The notes beneath the pieces were generated by a model. It ran no database searches, was not told where the DNA came from, and saw only the letters and a list, made by a program, of their open reading frames with translations. Position numbers and translations under genes: made by a program. Shown here piece by piece: positions 58,418-64,000 of a stretch of DNA of 64,000 nucleotides (position 1 is the first letter of the stretch; every line of letters begins with the position of its first letter). The stretch comes from Fibrella aestuarina BUZ 2 (GTDB lineage: Bacteria; Bacteroidota; Bacteroidia; Cytophagales; Spirosomataceae), in assembly GCF_000331105.1 (NCBI RefSeq), contig NC_020054.1:2043698-2107697 (forward strand). Direction: 5' to 3'.

Positions 58418-58720
58418 ATGATCTATTTTACGCAATTGATTTACGTTAAGGAAGGGCAGGAAGCTGTATTCCACCAGTTTGAGGAAGTTGCTATCCCGCT
58501 GATTGCCGACCATAACGGCCGCCTGCTGGCCCGGATCCGCCCGGCGGATGAGGCCTATATCGAGCATCAGATCGACAAACCGTATGAAATCCACCTGGTC
58601 GAGTTTGATAGCGAAGCCGATTTTCACGCCTTCAGCCGCGACGACCGCCGTCAGCAGTTTCTGCACCTGAAAGAGCAGTCGGTAGCGCGGTCGGTACTGA
58701 TTCAGGGCATCAGGCTGTAA
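58418..58720 (+). CDS. DUF1330-like dimeric alpha/beta-barrel protein
   Basis: 100 aa. MIYFTQLIYVKEGQEAVFHQ, FEEVAIPLIADHNGRLLARI and FDSEADFHAFSRDDRRQQFL fit the DUF1330/ABM-like ferredoxin-type fold that forms dimeric barrels. Cytosolic, function unknown. Follows the membrane protein gene by 14 bases. Confidence 0.8.
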   Translation: MIYFTQLIYVKEGQEAVFHQFEEVAIPLIADHNGRLLARIRPADEAYIEHQIDKPYEIHLVEFDSEADFHAFSRDDRRQQFLHLKEQSVARSVLIQGIRL

Positions 58721-58735
58721 TGGGCTTGTTGGGCA

Positions 58736-59239
58736 TCAGACAGCCTCCGTCAGCGCCAGTTGGGCCAGCGGTTTGTTCAGCCAATCGGCCAGCACCGCCA
58801 CCACGATGCTGTGGTCTTCGCGCTGCGGCAGGCCTGAAATCGTAATGGTGCCCACAAACGTACCCCGCAGCCAGATGGGGAAACTACCGCCGTGGGGCGC
58901 ATAATCCCGAACGGGAAGGCCCCACTTGTCGTCGAGCGATGTTTGCTTGCGGGCCAGTTCCAGCCCCATCGCGTAGGAACTGCGGTGAAAGCGCTCGACC
59001 ACGTTCCGTTTCCGCCGAATCCAGTCGTCGTTGTCGGGCGTGGTGCCGGGCATGGCGTAGAAAAACAACGGCTGCCCCACCAGCCGGATCTCGATCGATA
59101 CCGCTTTGTGCCGGGCGGCAACGGCTTCTTTCAGCAACGTACCCAGCTGCCAGGCCGTGTCGGCGTCGAAGGTGTCGAATTGAAGCTGCGCTTCCTGATG
59201 GGCAATCTGCGCCAGATCGCGGTCGATTGAGGAATTCAT
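58736..59239 (-). CDS. UPF0303 / heme-degrading-domain (GlcG/HbpS-like) protein
   Basis: 167 aa. Family blocks: LGTLLKEAVAARHKAVSIEI, LVGQPLFFYAMPGTTPDNDD, WIRRKRNVVERFHRSSYAMG and GGSFPIWLRGTFVGTITISG. Related to HbpS/GlcG-fold proteins. Cytosolic, function uncertain. Converges with the DUF1330-like gene. Confidence 0.9.
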   Translation of the reverse strand: MNSSIDRDLAQIAHQEAQLQFDTFDADTAWQLGTLLKEAVAARHKAVSIEIRLVGQPLFFYAMPGTTPDNDDWIRRKRNVVERFHRSSYAMGLELARKQTSLDDKWGLPVRDYAPHGGSFPIWLRGTFVGTITISGLPQREDHSIVVAVLADWLNKPLAQLALTEAV

Positions 59240-59421
59240 GCGGTAAACTTAACCACGGCGGCCGATTGATGCGTAGCGGTGCCTGCGATTAAGGTGGGAC
59301 AGGCTAGGTACGTTGCTCGTAGCTACACTTAGGCTTTCGCTAGAACCGCCTCATCGACTGCCAAAAAATCGTACAACTTGTCCGGGAAATAAGGATATTT
59401 GTTTGATTGATAGGAGGCTAT

Positions 59422-60954
59422 ATGCGAGTGCAGTGGGCGTTTGTTCGAAAGCTGTTGGTGGCCTTGCTGCTCCCCCTCGGGGTGATGGCGCAGGAACTGA
59501 TTCCGAACGGTAGCTTTGAGACGTACCTGAACTGCCCCAAACAGGACAATCTGCTCTCCGAAGCCGCCCCCTGGTATAACCCCAACCGGGCTACTCCCGA
59601 TTTTTACCATACCTGCTTCAACACCGGCCAAATGGACCTGCCGCCGCGTTCGGGGCAGGGATTAGGGCGCTTGTTTATGGATTTGGGCTGGGCCGAATAC
59701 ATGGCCACTCCCCTCAAAACACCGCTCGATGCGGGCGAGGCTTATCAGTTCGAGATGTACATCAGTTCGGCAACGCCAACCCGGTATCCATCGGGCTCGT
59801 TTGGGGCGTATTTCTCTCAACAGCCGCTGAACTCCCCCCTGAAAGACCTGCTGAGCGTCAGTGGGCAGGTGCAGGTGCTCGACAACAGCCCGCAACGGCT
59901 GCCGCGGCGGTTACAGTGGGAACAACTGAGCGGCTGTTTCGTGGCAAGAGGCGGCGAACGTCACGTTACCATCGGGAATTTCGTCAAACTGCCGGTGTTG
60001 CTGGGCTATTATTACCTGTTTATCGATGATGTGTCGCTGCGGCCCATTCGGCTTAATCTGGGCCGCGATACCACCCTGTGCGGGCGGCAAAGTACGCTGC
60101 TGCTCAACGCCAACACCCCCGGCGGTATCGACTACAAATGGAACACGGGCAGTACGGCACAAACCCTGACCGTCACCAAACCGGGTAAGTATTGGGTAAC
60201 CGTAACCACGGCCTGCAAAACCCTGAGCGATACCATCACCGTCGACTACAGCCTCGATTTCAGCCTCGGGCGCGATACCACTCTGTGCGAGGGGGCCTCG
60301 ATGACCCTGCGTGTGCCGGTGCCGGGTACGTTCCGCTGGCAGGATGGCAGCGGGCAGGCGACCTATCAGGTACGCGGACCAGGTACGTACCGGGTGCAGG
60401 TAACCGGGGCGGGCTGCACGGTCGCCGATACCATTCAGGTGCGGTACGTGTTGCCGCCCCGGCTCGATTTGGGACCCGATAAGCAGCTCTGCGGGCTGGA
60501 AGTGTACACGATCAAACCTGCCGTAGCCGAAGGGACGTTCCGCTGGCTGGATGCATTCCCCGAAACCGACCGGATGGTGAACGCATCGGGCTCGTTTCGG
60601 GCGTCGGTGACCAACGATTGCGCCACGGTCAGCGACGTCGTAGACATCGATTACAGCGGCTGCGAATGCACCATACAGGCGCCCGACGCCTTTTCGCCGA
60701 ATGCCGACGGATTAAACGACGTCTTTCAGCCCGTTGCCTGCGGCGATATTACGTTCACAACGATGGCCGTGTACAATCGCTGGGGTGAACTCATCTTCCA
60801 GACAAGCAGCGCACCCTTCGTGTGGGACGGAACGTATAAGGGACAGCGTTGCCAGTCGGCGGTGTATACCTGGCGGGTCGACTATAAACTGAGCCGACTC
60901 GGTAAAGAACCGGTGTTTCAAACCATCAACAGCCGTATTCTGCTCGCCCAGTAA
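59422..60954 (+). CDS. Secreted protein with T9SS type B (gliding-motility C-terminal) sorting domain
   Basis: 510 aa from the ATG at 59422, preceded by AGGAGG at a proper distance. Signal peptide (VRKLLVALLLPLGVMAQ). The N-terminal module LIPNGSFETYLNCPKQDN with SAAPWYNP-like EAAPWYNPNRATPDFYH is the usual start of this class. Three PKD/Ig-like repeats beginning LGRDTTLCxG follow (about 215-410; e.g. SLGRDTTLCEGASMTLRVP). The C-terminus is the CHU_C-type sorting signal (APDAFSPNADGLNDVFQPV, YNRWGELIFQ, WDGTYKGQRCQSAVYTWRV). Exported by Sec, then by T9SS to the surface. Confidence 0.93.
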   Translation: MRVQWAFVRKLLVALLLPLGVMAQELIPNGSFETYLNCPKQDNLLSEAAPWYNPNRATPDFYHTCFNTGQMDLPPRSGQGLGRLFMDLGWAEYMATPLKTPLDAGEAYQFEMYISSATPTRYPSGSFGAYFSQQPLNSPLKDLLSVSGQVQVLDNSPQRLPRRLQWEQLSGCFVARGGERHVTIGNFVKLPVLLGYYYLFIDDVSLRPIRLNLGRDTTLCGRQSTLLLNANTPGGIDYKWNTGSTAQTLTVTKPGKYWVTVTTACKTLSDTITVDYSLDFSLGRDTTLCEGASMTLRVPVPGTFRWQDGSGQATYQVRGPGTYRVQVTGAGCTVADTIQVRYVLPPRLDLGPDKQLCGLEVYTIKPAVAEGTFRWLDAFPETDRMVNASGSFRASVTNDCATVSDVVDIDYSGCECTIQAPDAFSPNADGLNDVFQPVACGDITFTTMAVYNRWGELIFQTSSAPFVWDGTYKGQRCQSAVYTWRVDYKLSRLGKEPVFQTINSRILLAQ

Positions 60955-61114
60955 ACGGCTACAATGTTAGGGGTATCTAATAGCTAGTAAATCAGCGAGT
61001 TACGATTTTATAGAATAGTAAATCTATAGGATTTATTTTATTGGGTCGATTTCCGGAAACCATTCGTGTCGGGGCCGGTTAGCGTTAAAAAGCGATTAAC
61101 GCTCAACGTCAACC

Positions 61115-62350
61115 ATGAACCGACTTTTTAGACCTGCTACGCTCCTGGGCGTAAGCCTGACGGCCCTGTTGCTGGCCTGTAACAAAGACGAGCCGTTCAA
61201 CACCCAGATTCCGGAGAAGAACGACCAGCCAACGACCTCGACAGTCGAAGGCAATGTATTCGAACCGGCGCTGGTGGCCGCTACCGATCAGCGGATTGGG
61301 CAGCTCCGGGTGCCAACTGGCTTCACCATCGCCAAGTTTGCCGATGGGTTGGGTAAGCCCCGCCAATTGGCCGTCAGTGAGTCGGGCAATGTGTATGTCA
61401 CAAACCGGGAAGCAGGCACCGTGACGCGGCTCCGCGACACCAACGCGGATGGGGTCGTCGATGAAAAACAGGTGGTCGCTACCATCAAGAGCGTGCACGG
61501 TATCACCATCCATTCGGGAACGATGTACCTGGTGGCCATCAAGGAGGTGTTTTCAGCGCCTATCAACGGCGATGGGTCGCTGGGTACGTTGCGGCAGCTT
61601 ATTGGCGATCTGCCCGATGCCGGACAGCACCCAAACCGCACGATCGGGTTTGGCCCCGACGGCCTGATGTACCTCACCGTGGGGAGCACCTGTAACGCCT
61701 GCGCCGAACCCAATCCCGAACATGCCACGATGCTGGTAGCGAACCCCGACGGCAGCAATCGGCGGATTTACGCCAGCGGATTGCGCAACACCATTGGCTT
61801 CGGCTGGCATCCGCAGACCAAAGAGCTGTATGGCTTCGATCACGGGATCGACTGGCTGGGCGATGAGCAGCAGCAGGAAGAGCTGAACCTCATTAAGCAG
61901 GGCGCTTTCTACGGCTGGCCCTATATCTATGGCGATGGGAACTACAACCCACATCCACGCCCGATGGGCGACACGACGTACGCCCAGATTCGGGCGCGCA
62001 CTACGGTACCGACGCTTGGCTACACGCCTCACGCCGCTCCGCTGGCCATGACGTTCTACACGGCACCCAGCTCGGCCACAGCGGCCTTCCCTGCGGATTA
62101 TCAAAACGACGCCTTTGTGACGATGCGCGGCTCGTGGAACCGGACCAAACCATCGGGCTACAACGTGGTTCGGGTGAAGTTTGAGAACGGCAAACCCGTT
62201 CGGATCGATGATTTTGTGACGGGCTTCCTGGTCGAAAATAACCAGTCGCAGTTTGGGCGGCCGGTTGGGATTGCTACCCTGCCCGATGGCTCGCTGATTT
62301 TCACCGACGATAACAACGGGGTGATTTACCGGGTCAGTTACCGAAAGTAG
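61115..62350 (+). CDS. PQQ-dependent sugar dehydrogenase / sorbosone dehydrogenase-like lipoprotein
   Basis: 411 aa. Lipoprotein signal with lipobox LLLAC (from LGVSLTALLLACNKDE). A six-bladed beta-propeller of the glucose/sorbosone dehydrogenase type: GLGKPRQLAVSESGNVYVTN, NRTIGFGPDGLMYLTVGSTC, NTIGFGWHPQTKELYGFDHG, GAFYGWPYIYGDGNYNP and PVGIATLPDGSLIFTDDNNG. A loop with CNACAEPNPEH is family-typical. Oxidises sugars or aldehydes with PQQ by family; some members have lost cofactor binding, so activity is uncertain. Confidence 0.88.
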   Translation: MNRLFRPATLLGVSLTALLLACNKDEPFNTQIPEKNDQPTTSTVEGNVFEPALVAATDQRIGQLRVPTGFTIAKFADGLGKPRQLAVSESGNVYVTNREAGTVTRLRDTNADGVVDEKQVVATIKSVHGITIHSGTMYLVAIKEVFSAPINGDGSLGTLRQLIGDLPDAGQHPNRTIGFGPDGLMYLTVGSTCNACAEPNPEHATMLVANPDGSNRRIYASGLRNTIGFGWHPQTKELYGFDHGIDWLGDEQQQEELNLIKQGAFYGWPYIYGDGNYNPHPRPMGDTTYAQIRARTTVPTLGYTPHAAPLAMTFYTAPSSATAAFPADYQNDAFVTMRGSWNRTKPSGYNVVRVKFENGKPVRIDDFVTGFLVENNQSQFGRPVGIATLPDGSLIFTDDNNGVIYRVSYRK

Positions 62351-62404
62351 CGTGGTTTGATGAGCGTCGGCTTAGGATACAACCCCAAGGCCGATGGGAC
62401 TGAG

Positions 62405-62470
62405 ACAAAGAAGGGATACGATCGTTCATCCTGTCGACAGACCGGTTAAGCGATTGTATCCCTTCTTCGT
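62405..62470. repeat. 20-bp near-perfect inverted repeat
   Basis: 62405-62424 and 62451-62470 are complementary in 18 of 20 positions (core AAGAAGGGATAC / GTATCCCTTCTT). It follows the dehydrogenase gene and may serve as its terminator, although no T-run follows on the + strand. Confidence 0.8.
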
Positions 62471-62540
62471 CTATTAACTACAGTCAATTGTTTCTTTGGA
62501 GGTAGCTTTCCAGCCAAATCGTATACGAACATTGAACGCA

Positions 62541-62657
62541 ATGCACTACCTCCCTTATCTGTTTATGGTGCTGTACGGACTGGCTTATCTGGTAGGCATG
62601 ACGCTGGGCATCCTGGGTATTCTGGCCCTGCTGAAATACCTGCGCAAAGCCCCCTAA
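62541..62657 (+). CDS. Small membrane peptide, 38 aa
   Basis: MHYLPYLFMVLYGLAYLVGM at the start, ending LKYLRKAP: one or two hydrophobic helices and a basic C-terminus. It starts at the ATG at 62541 and is followed directly by a perfect terminator at 62661, which strongly supports expression. Unrecognised family. Confidence 0.6.
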   Translation: MHYLPYLFMVLYGLAYLVGMTLGILGILALLKYLRKAP

Positions 62658-62660
62658 TCG

Positions 62661-62686
62661 TAATGCCCGGCTGGAGCCGGGCATTA
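62661..62686. terminator. Hairpin after the small peptide gene
   Basis: TAATGCCCGGC (62661-62671) pairs perfectly with GCCGGGCATTA (62676-62686) around TGGA. Confidence 0.8.
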
Positions 62687-62738
62687 CTAAATCAAACCTT
62701 CGGGCTACTGTCGCGTTGATAATGCAGACGACAACGCT

Positions 62739-63182
62739 ATGAAAACGCTGCTTTCATGCTCGCTGGTTTTGTTGATGGCCAGCCACAGCTACGCCCAACC
62801 CAAAACGTCCGCTTTCTTTATGATCGGAAATTATGCCAGCCCGAACTGGGAAAAGCTGGCATTTGATCTGACGAACGGGGCGAAGACGATGACCTATTCG
62901 TACGCGGCCAATGAACGCGGCCACACCCTGCAAAAGCTGGGAACCCGGATGATCAACGGGCAAAAAGGGGTAGTGGTGAAGATTCCCGGCACGGCCAAAA
63001 CCTACGTGATTGTTCCGAACCGGGCGGGTAAACAACTACTGATGATGAGCGAGGATGGCACCTACCGGAAGCGTTTTCCATTGGGGTATGAAGGCCCCGT
63101 CGATGGGCGGGGTACGTTCTGCGCGACCTGCGCCAACGAACCGAAGGACGCCTTCGCGCTAGTCGACTCGTTCGTTCGGTAG
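62739..63182 (+). CDS. Small secreted protein of unknown function
   Basis: 147 aa. Signal peptide (MKTLLSCSLVLLMASHSYAQ). Mature beta-rich domain with ASPNWEKLAFDLTNGAKTMT, VVVKIPGTAKTYVIVPN and a C-terminal Cys pair (TFCATCANEPKD). No family recognised. A single gene. Confidence 0.75.
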   Translation: MKTLLSCSLVLLMASHSYAQPKTSAFFMIGNYASPNWEKLAFDLTNGAKTMTYSYAANERGHTLQKLGTRMINGQKGVVVKIPGTAKTYVIVPNRAGKQLLMMSEDGTYRKRFPLGYEGPVDGRGTFCATCANEPKDAFALVDSFVR

Positions 63183-63269
63183 AGGCCGGAAATGTACTGC
63201 TGCGCGATGCGCCTTTCGGGGAAAAGTGCGTTCTTGGGTAGGCTATAATACGCCAAACCAGCCAGCTAC

Positions 63270-63668
63270 ATGAACGCTGCCCAATCGACACCGACGACGA
63301 TCGACGATTACATTGCCACGTTCCCGGCAGCGGTGCAATCGCTGTTGACGCAGGTACGTGCCACCATCCGGGAAGCAGCCCCGGAAGCGACCGAAACCAT
63401 CAAATACGCCATGCCGACCTACGTGCTCGACGGCAATCTGGTCTATTTCGCGGCCTTCGCGAAGCACATCGGCTTCTACGCCACACCGTCGGGGCAGGAG
63501 GCATTCCGGGAGCGTCTGGCGGGCTACAAGACGGGCAAAGGCTCGATCCAGTTTCCATTCGATAAACCCATTCCGCACGACCTGATCCGCGATATGGTGC
63601 GGTATCGGGTTGCCGAAAACCGGGCGAAAGCGGCGGCGAAGCGGCAACAAAAAGCAACCATCAGCTAA
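63270..63668 (+). CDS. DUF1801 domain-containing protein (YdhG-like)
   Basis: 132 aa. TIDDYIATFPAAVQSLLTQV, RATIREAAPEATETIKYAMP, YFAAFAKHIGFYATPSG and KGSIQFPFDKPIPHDLIRDM are the standard DUF1801 blocks (frataxin-like fold, cytosolic). Basic C-terminus. Converges with the kinase gene 11 bases away. Confidence 0.93.
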   Translation: MNAAQSTPTTIDDYIATFPAAVQSLLTQVRATIREAAPEATETIKYAMPTYVLDGNLVYFAAFAKHIGFYATPSGQEAFRERLAGYKTGKGSIQFPFDKPIPHDLIRDMVRYRVAENRAKAAAKRQQKATIS

Positions 63669-63679
63669 GGTGCGGCCGC

Positions 63680-64000
63680 TCAGAACTGAAGCCGGAAAGT
63701 ACTGCCCCGGCCCACTTCGGTGCTGACGGTGAGCTGCCCGCCCTGCTGTTGCAACATCTGCCGCGAGAGGCTCAGTCCAATGCCGGAGCCCGTTTTTTTG
63801 GTCGTGAAAAACGGGATGAAAATCTGTTCAAGTGCCTCAGGCTCAATGCCGGGGCCGTTGTCGGTTACGTCGATGATCGTTCGGGTGCCGTCGGTGTACG
63901 CAGCCAGCCGAATAGTTGGCTTGGGCGTCTGAACCAGGGCTTCGCGGGCGTTTTTCAACAGATTCAGCAACACCATTTCCAGTTGGCCTTCGTCGGCGCG
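63680..64000 (-). CDS. Sensor histidine kinase, C-terminal ATPase part (5' end outside window)
   Basis: At least 107 residues of a HATPase_c domain: N-box LNLLKNAREALVQ, G1 box DVTDNGPGIEPEA, F box FIPFFTTK and G2 box GSGIGLSLSRQMLQQQGG. The gene runs off the end of the window, reading on in frame from 63976 to 64000. This kind of C-terminus is common in NtrB-like kinases. Confidence 0.93.
   Translation of the reverse strand, partial: RADEGQLEMVLLNLLKNAREALVQTPKPTIRLAAYTDGTRTIIDVTDNGPGIEPEALEQIFIPFFTTKKTGSGIGLSLSRQMLQQQGGQLTVSTEVGRGSTFRLQF

Overview
The window looks like chromosome of a Bacteroidota bacterium of the Cytophagales, most like Spirosoma and relatives. The evidence is a SusC/SusD pair under a sigma/FecR pair, a single-chain SecDF, a T9SS type B (CHU_C-like) C-terminus, a LytS/LytTR two-component pair, TAnnTTTG-type promoters and GC-rich coding sequence. 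The species assignment is inference.

Layout. 1-2190 is the end of an rRNA operon (3' part of 23S, then 5S and a terminator). 2277-4894 encodes a two-subunit molybdenum hydroxylase. 4978-10580 is a sugar-handling group: a TIM-barrel isomerase/epimerase, two Gfo/Idh/MocA oxidoreductases and a divergent MFS transporter, with a four-helix-bundle gene bracketed by iterated repeats. 10667-19970 holds a DUF427 protein, a globin, a LytTR regulator, a large propeller sensor kinase and several membrane or lipoprotein genes of unknown function. 19988-29894 holds two paralogous lytic transglycosylases, an Ig/cadherin-like exported protein, an APC permease, SecDF and a small exported protein.

29995-39092 is the accessory region and the main find. 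A frameshifted tyrosine recombinase is followed by eight small, AT-rich, unrelated genes, all on the + strand. They are separated by copies of a long intergenic repeat. Four of the copies contain an 86-87 bp site built like an integron attC: RYYYAAC and GTTRRRY ends, an unpaired central spacer, a second paired box and a variable loop. A fifth copy, at the end, is degenerate. A lone GTTGGGT core lies between the recombinase and the first gene, as an attI would. Some repeat copies carry a Bacteroidota-type promoter. The array ends at a perfect 32-bp inverted repeat. I read it as an integron-like cassette array, comparable to integrons and to recombinase-associated acquired-immunity arrays. Its recombinase lacks the insertion typical of IntI and is broken in this sequence.

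40116-54850 is a polysaccharide utilisation locus on the minus strand: ECF sigma, FecR anti-sigma, SusC with an STN domain, SusD, GH95, then GH78-like, DUF2264 and GH16 genes. It probably handles a fucose/galactose- and rhamnose-containing plant or algal glycan. 55209-64000 holds KatG, small conserved proteins (DUF1330-like, UPF0303, DUF1801), a T9SS cargo protein, a sorbosone/PQQ-type dehydrogenase lipoprotein and the 3' end of a histidine kinase gene cut by the window edge.

Across the whole window the 10-mer AACGTACCTG occurs 18 times exactly, in genes, spacers and hairpin loops, far above chance. Long, nearly perfect inverted repeats abut several stop codons.
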